From positions 1-44,755 of the forward strand of contig CAKSZS010000018.1 in assembly GCA_934525845.1 (NCBI GenBank): DNA of 44,755 nt. Reading direction: 5' to 3'. A program made the position numbers and the translations under genes. Within the stretch, counting starts at the first letter, position 1. Each line of letters begins with the position of its first letter. The notes beneath the pieces are model-generated. The model made no database searches and was not told the DNA's origin. It saw only the letters and a program-made list of their open reading frames with translations. Positions 31,026 through 38,984 of the stretch are shown piece after piece. Source of the DNA: an uncultured Faecalibacterium sp. GTDB lineage: Bacteria > Bacillota > Clostridia > Oscillospirales > Ruminococcaceae.

Positions 31026-32243
31026 ATGAAAAAGATCGTTATCGCATCTGCTTGCCGTACCGCAATTGGTAAGTTCGGCGGCACCCTGGCAAACGTTCCC
31101 GCAGCAGAGCTGGGCTCCATCGTCATCAAGGAGGCCCTGAACCGTGCAAATGTGAAACCCGAGCAGGTCGATCATGTTTACATGGGCTGCGTCATCCAGG
31201 CTGGTCTGGGCCAGAACGTCGCTCGTCAGGCTTCTCTGAAGGCTGGCCTGCCCATCGAGACCCCCGCCGTGACCGTCAACGTGGTCTGCGGTTCCGGTCT
31301 GAACTGCGTCAACATGGCTGCCCAGATGATCGAGGCCGGTGATGCCGACATCGTGGTCGCAGGCGGCATGGAGAACATGGACATGGCTCCCTTTGCACTG
31401 CAGAAGGCTCGCTACGGCTACCGCATGGGCGCACCCATGGGCAAGAGCGAGATCGTGGACACCATGGTCAACGATGCACTGTGGGATGCAACCGGCTTCA
31501 ACAAGCACATGGGCATGACCGCTGAGAACGTCTGCACCAACGAGACCTACCAGAAGAAGTACGGCTACAGCCCCATCACCCGCGAGATGCTGGACGAGTT
31601 CGCATACAACAGCCAGCTGAAGGCTGACAAGGCCATCAAGGACGGCGCTTTCAAGGACGAGATCGTTCCTGTTGTCATCAAGGGCAAGAAGGGCGACACC
31701 GTGTTCGATACCGATGAAGGCCCCCGTCTGAGCGCTCCCGAGGTGCTGGCAAAGCTGAAGCCCGCTTTCACCAAGGACGGCATCGTCACCGCCGGCAACT
31801 CTTCCGCCATCAACGATGGTGCTGCTGCTCTGGTCGTCATGAGCGAGGAGAAGGCCAAGGAGCTGGGCGTGAAGCCTCTGGCTACCTGGGTGGCTGGTGC
31901 TCTGGCAGGCGTTGAGCCGGAAGTCATGGGCCTGGGCCCCATCGCTGCTACCAAGAAGGTTATGGCCAAGACCGGCCTGACCGTTGCTGACATGGATCTG
32001 ATCGAGGCCAACGAGGCATTTGCAGCTCAGTCTGTGGCTGTCAGCCAGGCTCTGGACTTCGATATGAGCAAGGTGAACGTCAACGGCGGCGCAATCGCTC
32101 TGGGCCACCCGGTCGGCGCTTCCGGCGCTCGTATCCTGGTCACCCTGCTGTACGCTATGAAGCACCGTGGTGCTCACAAGGGTCTGGCTACCCTGTGCAT
32201 CGGCGGCGGCATGGGCTGCGCTACCATCGTTGAGATGGACTGA
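31026..32243 (+). CDS. thl: Acetyl-CoA acetyltransferase (thiolase)
   Basis: 405-residue biosynthetic thiolase condensing two acetyl-CoA to acetoacetyl-CoA, first step to butyrate. The acylated Cys88 is in NVVCGSGLNCV, the catalytic His in ALGHPVGASGAR, and the second Cys in TLCIGGGMGCA; NEAFAAQS is also present. Length is slightly above the usual 392. AGGAGG lies 8 nt before ATG 31026. First gene of the butyrate operon; 83 bp after coaD without an obvious terminator. Codons are strongly biased, as expected for high expression. Confidence 0.97.
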   Translation: MKKIVIASACRTAIGKFGGTLANVPAAELGSIVIKEALNRANVKPEQVDHVYMGCVIQAGLGQNVARQASLKAGLPIETPAVTVNVVCGSGLNCVNMAAQMIEAGDADIVVAGGMENMDMAPFALQKARYGYRMGAPMGKSEIVDTMVNDALWDATGFNKHMGMTAENVCTNETYQKKYGYSPITREMLDEFAYNSQLKADKAIKDGAFKDEIVPVVIKGKKGDTVFDTDEGPRLSAPEVLAKLKPAFTKDGIVTAGNSSAINDGAAALVVMSEEKAKELGVKPLATWVAGALAGVEPEVMGLGPIAATKKVMAKTGLTVADMDLIEANEAFAAQSVAVSQALDFDMSKVNVNGGAIALGHPVGASGARILVTLLYAMKHRGAHKGLATLCIGGGMGCATIVEMD

Positions 32244-32273
32244 GCATCCCGCCTTTGAACATTGACTGAATGA

Positions 32274-32328
32274 CAGACCCGGGGCAGGGAAGGAACCGGA
32301 GAGCCTGCTCTGGCCCGGGGGCTGTTTT
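32274..32328 (+). terminator. Intercistronic hairpin between thl and crt
   Basis: GCAGG/CCTGC and outer CCCGGG/CCCGGG pairs form an interrupted stem, followed by CTGTTTTG. Probably a partial terminator or mRNA stabiliser within the operon. Confidence 0.45.
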
Positions 32329-32365
32329 GTGAGAAAACAGAGAGATCTGATAGGAGGTTTTCACA

Positions 32366-33151
32366 ATGGCATTTGTAAAAACCGAGGTGCAGGGCGCAGT
32401 TGAGATTATTACGATCGACCGTCCGAAGGCACTGAACGCCCTGAACCCCGAGGTTCTGGCAGACCTGAAGGCAGCATTCGAGGCTGTCGATCAGGAGACC
32501 ATCCGCTGCATCGTTCTGACCGGCGAGGGGGACAAGAGCTTCGTCGCTGGCGCTGATATCGGCTCCATGAGCACCATGACCAAGGCAGAGGGCGAAGCCT
32601 TCGGCAAGCTGGGCAATGACGTGTTCCTGATGATCGAGAGCTTCCCCATCCCCGTCATTGCAGCCGTCAACGGCTTTGCACTGGGCGGCGGCAATGAGCT
32701 GGCCATGAGCTGCGACATCCGCATCTGCTCCGACAACGCTGTGTTCGGTCAGCCGGAAGTCGGCCTGGGCATCACCCCGGGCTTCGGCGGCACTCAGCGC
32801 CTGGCCCGTCTGGTGGGCATGGGCATGGCAAAGCAGCTGGTCTACTCGGCCCTGAACATCAAGGCCGACGAGGCTTACCGCATCGGCCTGGTCAATGCCG
32901 TGTATCCCCAGGCTGAGCTGATGGAGAACGTCCTGAAGCTGGCTGGCAAGATCGCCAAGAACGCTCCCATCGCCGTGCGCAACTGCAAGAAGGCCATCAA
33001 CGACGGCATCAGCCTGCCCATCGAGAAGGCTGTGGAAGTCGAAGAGAAGCTGTTCGGCGACTGCTTCGAGACCCACGATCAGGTGGAGGGCATGAGTTGC
33101 TTCCTGAGCCGTGAGAAGCCGAAGCCCAAGGCAGTGTTCACCAACAACTAA
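32366..33151 (+). CDS. crt: 3-Hydroxybutyryl-CoA dehydratase (crotonase)
   Basis: 261-residue enoyl-CoA hydratase-fold enzyme, dehydrating 3-hydroxybutyryl-CoA to crotonyl-CoA. Both catalytic Glu positions are present, in ALGGGNELAMSCD and FGQPEVGLGITPGFGGTQRL; the oxyanion-hole segment SFVAGADIGSM is also seen. Length is normal. TAGGAGG precedes the ATG. Placed between thl and hbd, as in clostridial butyrate clusters. Confidence 0.97.
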   Translation: MAFVKTEVQGAVEIITIDRPKALNALNPEVLADLKAAFEAVDQETIRCIVLTGEGDKSFVAGADIGSMSTMTKAEGEAFGKLGNDVFLMIESFPIPVIAAVNGFALGGGNELAMSCDIRICSDNAVFGQPEVGLGITPGFGGTQRLARLVGMGMAKQLVYSALNIKADEAYRIGLVNAVYPQAELMENVLKLAGKIAKNAPIAVRNCKKAINDGISLPIEKAVEVEEKLFGDCFETHDQVEGMSCFLSREKPKPKAVFTNN

Positions 33152-33190
33152 TCAACTATACAATTTTTGATATTAAAGGAGAGATTTCCT

Positions 33191-34063
33191 ATGAAGATCG
33201 GTGTTATTGGCGCTGGCACCATGGGCCAGGGCATCGCAAAGGCATTTGCACAGGTTGAGGGCAACACCGTTGCTCTGTGCGACATCAAGCAGGAGTGGGC
33301 TGAGAATGGTCTGGCAAAGATCAAGAAGGGCTACGAGAAGCTGGTCGCCAAGGGAAAGATGACCCAGGAAAAGGCAGACGCCATCGTGGCTGCCATCACC
33401 CCGGGCCTGAAGGAAGATCTGTGCGCAGACTGCGACTTGATCGTTGAGGCTGCTTTCGAGGATATGAAGGTCAAGCAGACCACCTTCGGCGAGCTGGACA
33501 AGATCTGCAAGCCCGAGTGCATCTTCGCTTCCAACACCTCTTCTCTGTCCATCACCGAGATCGGCAAGGGCGTGAACCGTCCTCTGGTCGGTATGCACTT
33601 CTTCAACCCCGCTGACCGCATGAAGCTGATCGAGGTCATCGCAGGCTGCAACACCCCCGCTGAGACCGTTGCCAAGATCAAGGAGATCTCTGTGGCCATC
33701 GGCAAGCAGCCGGTGCAGGTCAACGAGGCTGCAGGCTTCGTGGTCAACCGCATCCTGATCCCCATGATCAACGAGGCTGCCTTCATCAAGATGGAGGGCG
33801 TTTCGGACATCGCTGGCATCGACACCGCCATGAAGCTGGGTGCAAACCACCCCATGGGACCCCTGGAACTGGGCGACTTCATCGGTCTGGACATCTGCCT
33901 GGCCATCATGGACGTCCTGTACAAGGAGACCGGCGACAGCAAGTATCGTGCCTGCCCGCTGATCCGTAAGATGGTCCGCGGCGGCAACCTGGGCTGCAAG
34001 ACCGGCAAGGGCTTCTACGTTTACAACGCAGACCGCACCAAGACCCCGGTCGACCAGCTGTAA
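33191..34063 (+). CDS. hbd: 3-Hydroxybutyryl-CoA dehydrogenase
   Basis: 290-residue dehydrogenase reducing acetoacetyl-CoA to 3-hydroxybutyryl-CoA with NAD(P)H. The N-terminal Rossmann motif is GVIGAGTMGQGIAKAFA. The catalytic His is in VGMHFFNPADRMKLIE, and the C-terminal helical domain has HPMGPLELGDFIGLD. AAAGGAGAG precedes ATG 33191, 39 bp after crt. Confidence 0.97.
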   Translation: MKIGVIGAGTMGQGIAKAFAQVEGNTVALCDIKQEWAENGLAKIKKGYEKLVAKGKMTQEKADAIVAAITPGLKEDLCADCDLIVEAAFEDMKVKQTTFGELDKICKPECIFASNTSSLSITEIGKGVNRPLVGMHFFNPADRMKLIEVIAGCNTPAETVAKIKEISVAIGKQPVQVNEAAGFVVNRILIPMINEAAFIKMEGVSDIAGIDTAMKLGANHPMGPLELGDFIGLDICLAIMDVLYKETGDSKYRACPLIRKMVRGGNLGCKTGKGFYVYNADRTKTPVDQL

Positions 34064-34079
34064 GTTCTGAAAAACGTTT

Positions 34080-34107
34080 CTCCCGGCTGTGGGAAAGCGG
34101 CCGGGAG
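34080..34107 (+). other. Intercistronic hairpin between hbd and bcd
   Basis: Perfect 8-bp stem CTCCCGGC / GCCGGGAG with a 12-base loop, 16 bp past the hbd stop. The following GAATTTGTTTG is a weak T-run, so partial termination or RNA processing is possible. Confidence 0.5.
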
Positions 34108-34179
34108 GAATTTGTTTGCACCGGGCAGGCGTACAGCATTTCCCGGTAAATGAAAAAGACCCGTTAGGAGGATATAGCG

Positions 34180-35349
34180 ATGGATTTTACTCTGTCCAAA
34201 GAGCAGCAGATGGTACAGAAGATGTACCGCGAGTTTGCTGAAAATGAAGTCAAGCCCCTGGCCAAGAAGGTTGATGCGGAAGAATACTTCCCCAAAGAGA
34301 CCGTCGAGAAGATGGGCAAGCTGGGCATGATGGGCATCTATTTCCCCACTTCCGTGGGCGGTGCAGGCGGCGACGTGCTGTCCTACGTCATGGCAGTTGA
34401 GGAACTGAGCAAGGTCTGCGGCACCACCGGTGTCATCGTCTCTGCTCACACCAGCCTGTGTGCTGCTCCCATCTACGAGAACGGCACCCCCGAGCAGAAG
34501 GCAAAGTACCTGCCCAAGCTGTGCAGCGGCGAGTGGCTGGGCGCTTTCGGCCTGACTGAGCCGGGCGCCGGCACCGACGCACAGGGTCAGCAGACCATTG
34601 CCAAGGAAGAGGATGACTGCTGGGTGCTGAACGGTTCCAAGATCTTCATCACCAACGCCGGCTTCGCAGACGTGTTCATCGTCATCGCGGTCACCGACCA
34701 TGTGCTGGACAAGAAGGGCCGTCCCACCAAGCTGTGCTCTGCCTTCATTGTGGAGCGCACCGACCCGGGCTTCTCCGTCGGCAAGGCTGAGGACAAGATG
34801 GGCATCCGTGGTTCTTCCACCTGCGAGCTGATCTTTGAGGATTGCCGTATCCCGAAGGATCGTATGCTGGGCGTGCGCGGCAAGGGCTTCCAGCTGGCCA
34901 TGGCTACTCTGGACGGCGGCCGTATCGGCATCGCTTCCCAGGCTCTGGGCATCGCTGAGGGCGCTCTGGAGGAGACCGTTGCTTACGTCAAGGAGCGCAA
35001 GCAGTTCGGCCGTAGCATTGCTGCATTCCAGAACACCCAGTTCGAGCTGGCTGAGATGAAGGCTCGCGTTGAGGCTGCCAAGTATCTGGTCTACGCTGCC
35101 GCTCTGAAGAAGCAGGAGGCCATGAACGGCAAGAAGGTTCGTTACAGCGTCGAGGCCGCACAGGCCAAGCTGATCGCTGCCCGCACCGCAAGCGACGTGA
35201 CCCGCCGCTGCCTGCAGCTGTTCGGCGGTTACGGCTACACCCGTGACTACCCCATCGAGCGCATGATGCGTGATGCCAAGATCACTGAGATCTACGAGGG
35301 CACCAGCGAAGTGCAGATGATGGTCATTTCCGGCGCGCTGCTGAAGTAA
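34180..35349 (+). CDS. bcd: Butyryl-CoA dehydrogenase
   Basis: 389-residue short-chain acyl-CoA dehydrogenase with FAD. It reduces crotonyl-CoA to butyryl-CoA and, with EtfAB, couples this to ferredoxin reduction by NADH (electron bifurcation). Typical segments are FGLTEPGAGTDAQ and GSKIFITNAG for FAD/substrate binding, QLFGGYGYTRDYPIERMMRD, and the catalytic Glu in ITEIYEGTSEVQM near the C-terminus. TAGGAGG precedes the ATG. It is followed 17 bp later by etfB. Confidence 0.97.
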   Translation: MDFTLSKEQQMVQKMYREFAENEVKPLAKKVDAEEYFPKETVEKMGKLGMMGIYFPTSVGGAGGDVLSYVMAVEELSKVCGTTGVIVSAHTSLCAAPIYENGTPEQKAKYLPKLCSGEWLGAFGLTEPGAGTDAQGQQTIAKEEDDCWVLNGSKIFITNAGFADVFIVIAVTDHVLDKKGRPTKLCSAFIVERTDPGFSVGKAEDKMGIRGSSTCELIFEDCRIPKDRMLGVRGKGFQLAMATLDGGRIGIASQALGIAEGALEETVAYVKERKQFGRSIAAFQNTQFELAEMKARVEAAKYLVYAAALKKQEAMNGKKVRYSVEAAQAKLIAARTASDVTRRCLQLFGGYGYTRDYPIERMMRDAKITEIYEGTSEVQMMVISGALLK

Positions 35350-35366
35350 GGGAGGCAAGAGTTACA

Positions 35367-36161
35367 ATGAAAGCAATTGTTTGTGTAAAGCAGGTTCCTG
35401 ATACCTCCGGCAAGGTGGCCGTCAAGCCCGATGGAACTCTGGATCGTGCATCCATGGCAACCATCACCAACCCCGATGACCTGAACGCTCTGGAGGCTGC
35501 TCTGAAGCTCAAGGACGCTACCGGCTGCGAAGTCGTTGTTGTCACCATGGGTCCTCCGCCGGCAGAAGGCATGCTGCGTGAGCTGCTGGCCCGCGGTGCA
35601 GATAAGGCTGTTCTGGTCTCCGGCCGTGAGTTCGGCGGTTCCGATACCTTCGCAACCAGCCAGATCCTGGCTGCTGCCGTCAACAAGATCGGCGTCGGCC
35701 CCGAGGACGTGGTCTTCTGCGGCCGTCAGGCAATCGATGGTGATACCGCACAGGTCGGCCCGCAGATCGCTGAGAAGCTGCATCTGCCGCAGGTCACCTA
35801 CGTTGCTGACATCCAGAAGGACGGCAATACCCTGACCGTGAAGCGTATGCTGGAAGACGGCTACATGATGGTCAAGGTGCAGACCCCCTGCCTGCTGACC
35901 TGCATCAAGGAGCTGAACCAGCCCCGTTACATGAGCGTGAACGGCATCTTCACCTGCTACGACAAGCCGATGGAAGTGTTCGATTACAACGCACTGAAGG
36001 ACGATCCGCTGATCGAGGTCGATACCATTGGTCTGAAGGGTTCTCCGACGAACGTCTTTAAGTCCTTCACTCCTCCGCAGAAGGGCGCAGGCACCATGCT
36101 CAAGGGCGACGATACTGCCGCACAGCTGGCTGGTATCCTGGCCAAGAAGCACCTGATCTGA
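35367..36161 (+). CDS. etfB: Electron transfer flavoprotein beta subunit
   Basis: 264-residue subunit that pairs with EtfA; in bifurcating systems it binds the FAD that splits electrons. The N-terminus IVCVKQVPDTS and the segments TITNPDDLNALEAALKLKD and FCGRQAIDGDTAQVGPQIAE are family hallmarks. Length is normal. GGGAGG precedes the ATG. Cotranscribed between bcd and etfA with spacers of 17 and 21 bp. Confidence 0.96.
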   Translation: MKAIVCVKQVPDTSGKVAVKPDGTLDRASMATITNPDDLNALEAALKLKDATGCEVVVVTMGPPPAEGMLRELLARGADKAVLVSGREFGGSDTFATSQILAAAVNKIGVGPEDVVFCGRQAIDGDTAQVGPQIAEKLHLPQVTYVADIQKDGNTLTVKRMLEDGYMMVKVQTPCLLTCIKELNQPRYMSVNGIFTCYDKPMEVFDYNALKDDPLIEVDTIGLKGSPTNVFKSFTPPQKGAGTMLKGDDTAAQLAGILAKKHLI

Positions 36162-36182
36162 TGAAAGGAGCATAGGATTACA

Positions 36183-37277
36183 ATGGCTGATTTTAACGAA
36201 TACAAGGGCGTCTGGGTCTTCTGCGAGCAGCGCCAGGGCGCACTGATGTCCACCGATTTCGAGCTGGTGAGCGAGGCCCGCAAGCTGGCTGACGAGCTGG
36301 GCTGCGAGGTCACCGGCCTGCTGCTGGGCGACAACGTGGAAGGCATCGCCAAGGAGCTGGGCGGCTATGGTGCCGATAAGGTCATGGTCTGCGACAGCCC
36401 CCTGCTGAAGGACTACACCACCGATGCATACGCCAAGGTCGTGTGCGACATGGTCAACGAGTACAAGCCCGAAGTCCTGCTGATCGGCGCAACCAACATC
36501 GGCCGCGACCTCGGCCCCCGCTGCGCAGCCCGCCTGCACACCGGCCTGACCGCTGATGCGACCCATCTGGACATCGACACTGCAAAGTACATCGATTTCC
36601 TGAAGGAGAGCTCCACCATCGACCTGTCCAAGCAGAAGTTCGATATGGAAGACCGCAACCTGAAGATGACCCGTCCCGCATTCGGCGGCCATCTGATGGC
36701 TACCATCATCTGCCCCCGCTTCCGTCCCCAGATGTCCACCGTGCGTCCCGGCGTCATGAAGAAGGCTCCCTTCGATCAGGCCAAGGCTGATGCCTGCCAG
36801 ATCGTGAAGCCCGCATTCAGCCTGGCCGCAGAGGACATCAAGACTGAAGTCCTGAGCGTGGAGAAGGCTGCTGAGAAGCTGGTCGACCTGATCGGCGCTG
36901 ACGTGATCGTCTCTGTGGGCCGCGGCATCAGCAAGGATGTCAACAAGGGCATCGAGCTGGCTGAGCAGCTGGCTGCCGCTCTGGGCGGCGGCGTCGTGGG
37001 CGCTTCCCGTGCCGTGACCGACGCAGGCTGGATGACCGCTGACCATCAGGTCGGTCAGACCGGCAAGACCGTGCACCCCAAGATCTATGTGGCTCTGGGC
37101 ATCTCCGGCGCCATCCAGCACACCGCTGGTATGCAGGATTCTGAGTGCATCATCGCCGTGAACAAGAACGAGGGCGCACCCATCTTCGGCGTGGCCGATT
37201 ACGGCATCGTGGGCGACCTGTTCAAGGTCGTGCCCGAACTGATCAAGCAGATCGAGGCAGCCAAGGCTGCACAGTGA
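36183..37277 (+). CDS. etfA: Electron transfer flavoprotein alpha subunit
   Basis: 364-residue subunit. The C-terminal FAD-binding domain is clear: VSVGRGISKD, GASRAVTDAGWM, HQVGQTGKTVHPKIYVALGISGAIQH and FGVADYGIVGDLFKVVPEL. The N-terminal half (VFCEQRQGALMSTDFELVSEA) carries the other Etf fold. No extra ferredoxin-like domain is present. Last gene of the butyrate operon; a terminator follows 46 bp after the stop. Confidence 0.96.
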   Translation: MADFNEYKGVWVFCEQRQGALMSTDFELVSEARKLADELGCEVTGLLLGDNVEGIAKELGGYGADKVMVCDSPLLKDYTTDAYAKVVCDMVNEYKPEVLLIGATNIGRDLGPRCAARLHTGLTADATHLDIDTAKYIDFLKESSTIDLSKQKFDMEDRNLKMTRPAFGGHLMATIICPRFRPQMSTVRPGVMKKAPFDQAKADACQIVKPAFSLAAEDIKTEVLSVEKAAEKLVDLIGADVIVSVGRGISKDVNKGIELAEQLAAALGGGVVGASRAVTDAGWMTADHQVGQTGKTVHPKIYVALGISGAIQHTAGMQDSECIIAVNKNEGAPIFGVADYGIVGDLFKVVPELIKQIEAAKAAQ

Positions 37278-37322
37278 TCGGCAGATCCTGATTCCTGAAT
37301 AGCAAACTTGCCTGAATTGTGG

Positions 37323-37356
37323 GAGGGCGGCTCTTCGGAGCCGCTCTCCTTTTTTG
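37323..37356 (+). terminator. Terminator of the butyrate operon
   Basis: GAGGGCGGCTC / GAGCCGCTCTC (10 of 11 pairs) closed by a TTCG tetraloop, followed by CTTTTTTTG. Confidence 0.9.
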
Positions 37357-37418
37357 TTGGGAAAAGGGAATGCTCTGATCGGAAAAAGCGGGCAGCTTTA
37401 CCGTTTTGAAAGAGGAGC

Positions 37419-37447
37419 TTGACAGAAAGGGAAAAGCATGATATGAT
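37419..37447 (+). promoter_or_regulatory. Near-consensus promoter with no ORF downstream
   Basis: TTGACA (37419-37424), 17-bp spacer, TATGAT (37442-37447): the best promoter match in the window. No frame with a ribosome site follows before the T-run at 37,503. Confidence 0.75.
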
Positions 37448-37453
37448 ACACCG

Positions 37454-37508
37454 AGGTTTGATAGAACTAACCAAAATCCGATGAACCGTCGGATGCCGGA
37501 TATTTTTT
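37454..37508 (+). ncRNA. Candidate short RNA
   Basis: From the expected start (about 37,454) the transcript would run about 55 nt to ATTTTTT at 37,502-37,508. ATCCG (37476-37480) can pair with CGGAT (37497-37501) directly before the T-run, or ATCCGA with TCGGAT (37489-37494), giving two exclusive hairpins. No family recognised; it could also be a leader of a longer transcript. Confidence 0.4.
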
Positions 37509-37769
37509 GCGTGCAGGAAAAAAAGAAACAGTATGCACAATAATGAATGAATATACAAAAATATGCAAAGCGAAGAAGGCGGCCCATTGTCTAAAAAAGG
37601 CAAAAAAGAGATGAAAGTGTTGCGCTTCAGGAAAATAAACCATAAAATGCAACACAAGCGCAACTGCAGAACGTGGCACTTCGAAGCGCTGTTACACTTG
37701 TGTTACGGTTCAAACGGAATCGTTTTTTGAATAATTTGACATTTTATCCTGAAAAACGCGAAAAAGTCC

Positions 37770-37798
37770 TTGACGGAAAGACATTCTTGCGATACTCT
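37770..37798 (+). promoter_or_regulatory. Promoter of the CAP-domain gene
   Basis: TTGACG (37770-37775), 17-bp spacer, TACTCT (37793-37798), about 115 bp before the start codon. Repeats GTTACAC and GTTGCAC lie in the early leader. Confidence 0.55.
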
Positions 37799-37913
37799 TG
37801 TTACACAAGAGTTGCACTTGTGAAACGAACGAGTTGCACAAAGAGCGTACGACCCGGAAGTACACAACTGCAAAACAGCTTTTATGCAAAAAGCTGTATC
37901 AGGAGGATGTCTT

Positions 37914-38861
37914 ATGAAACTTGAAATGCGGATGGTTAAGAAGATCGCAGCCGCTGCACTGACGCTGGCTGTGGCTTTTGGCGTCGCATCTCCGCTGCAG
38001 CCGGTGGCTGCCGGCGCTGTGCAGGCTGCTGCTTCGGTTTCTGCTGAGCTGAACGATGAAAATGGATTCGTGAGTGCTCAGGATCAGATGTATCAGAAGG
38101 ATTTCCTCCGTCTCATCAACAAGGAACGTGCCAAGGCTGGCCTGAGCAGTGTGCAGCTGGGAGACAGCAGTCACAATGCCGCCGCGGCTGAGCGTGCCGA
38201 AGAACTGGCGACCACGTATTCGTATGTCCGTCCCAATGGTCAGCGCGATTTCACTGTTTTTACTGAGAACGGCATCCAGGATGTGTCGGTCGGCGAGAAC
38301 TATCTGGCGGGCGTGTCCACGCCGGATGCGGCCATGGAACAGTGGATGAATCTGGATTTTGCCCGGGAACGCATCCTGAACGCGGATGCCGCCACCGTGA
38401 GCGTTGGCCACTACGAGGGCGGCGCCTACGGCAATTACTGGATCCTGATCTTCTCTTACCCCGAGAATTCTCATATGGATGATTTCCGCCAGGAAGTGCT
38501 GGATCTGGTCAATGCAGAACGCACCAAGCGCGGTCTGACCCCGCTGGTGATGGGCGATGCGAACCTGACCGCTGCTGCCCAGAAGCGTGCCGAGGAGATC
38601 GCCACGGTCAATTCCCATACCCGTCCCGATGGCACGAAGTGCTTTACCGTCCTGAATGAGTATGGCGTGTCCGATGCCCCCACCGGGGAGAATGCAGCCT
38701 GGGGCAGTGTCTCTCCGGAAGAGGTCGTGGAAGCCTGGATGAATTCCGACGGCCACCGCGCCAACATCTTGAACCCCGATGCCCGCAAAATGGGCGTGGG
38801 CTACTACTACAAAAGCAGCAGTACCTGGGGCCACCAGTGGATCCAGATCTTCACCAAGTGA
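37914..38861 (+). CDS. Secreted protein with two tandem CAP (SCP/PR1-like) domains
   Basis: 315-residue exported protein. A signal peptide covers about residues 1-38 (basic start, then AAAALTLAVAFGVA and cleavage near AAGA/VQAAA). Domain 1 (about 60-185) reads FLRLINKERAKAGL, ERAEELATTYSYVRPNG, VGENYLAG, MEQWMN and ends in ARERILNAD. Domain 2 (about 190-315) is closer to consensus: VLDLVNAERTKRGL, SHTRPDGTKCFTV, PTGENAAWG, VEAWMNSDGHRANILN and GHQWIQIF. Domain 1 has Tyr where the first CAP His stands in domain 2, and Arg-Glu where SDGHR stands, so it may lack ion binding. No anchor is seen. CAP function in bacteria is poorly known. AGGAGG precedes ATG 37914. Confidence 0.9.
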   Translation: MKLEMRMVKKIAAAALTLAVAFGVASPLQPVAAGAVQAAASVSAELNDENGFVSAQDQMYQKDFLRLINKERAKAGLSSVQLGDSSHNAAAAERAEELATTYSYVRPNGQRDFTVFTENGIQDVSVGENYLAGVSTPDAAMEQWMNLDFARERILNADAATVSVGHYEGGAYGNYWILIFSYPENSHMDDFRQEVLDLVNAERTKRGLTPLVMGDANLTAAAQKRAEEIATVNSHTRPDGTKCFTVLNEYGVSDAPTGENAAWGSVSPEEVVEAWMNSDGHRANILNPDARKMGVGYYYKSSSTWGHQWIQIFTK

Positions 38862-38892
38862 GATTCCGTTCCGACCCTTCAAAATACCGCGC

Positions 38893-38924
38893 AAAGCCCG
38901 ACAGCAGCCGCTGCCGGGCTTTTT
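38893..38924 (+). terminator. Terminator after the CAP-domain gene
   Basis: AAAGCCCGACAGC / GCTGCCGGGCTTT (12 of 13 pairs) with an AGCC loop, followed by TTT. Confidence 0.88.
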
Positions 38925-38926
38925 GC

Positions 38927-38954
38927 TTGCACAATGAGCGATTTATGCTATACT
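38927..38954 (+). promoter_or_regulatory. Promoter of the YigZ-family gene
   Basis: TTGCAC (38927-38932), 16-bp spacer ending in TGC, TATACT (38949-38954), 30 bp before the start codon. Confidence 0.65.
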
Positions 38955-38984
38955 TAAACTGAATCGTTGACAGGAGGAACCATC

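Larger units (their letters stand above)
37357..37913. other. Long AT-rich intergenic region with promoters and repeats
   Basis: No protein gene seen. It contains a near-consensus promoter with a short candidate RNA (37,419-37,508), an inverted repeat GTTGCGCTT / AAGCGCAAC about 26 bp apart near 37,619-37,663, a second promoter at 37,770-37,798, four related GTTRCAC motifs, and hairpin ACAGCTTTT / AAAAGCTGT (37,875-37,897) just before the CAP gene ribosome site. Confidence 0.6.

Noticed and set aside
30849..33076. Minus-strand frames opposite thl and crt
   Set aside because: Shadows of highly biased coding genes on the plus strand.
34021..37121. Two long minus-strand open frames (445 and 609 codons)
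   Set aside because: They are antisense to bcd, etfB and etfA, caused by strong codon bias; the composition is Leu/Gln/His-rich without domains.
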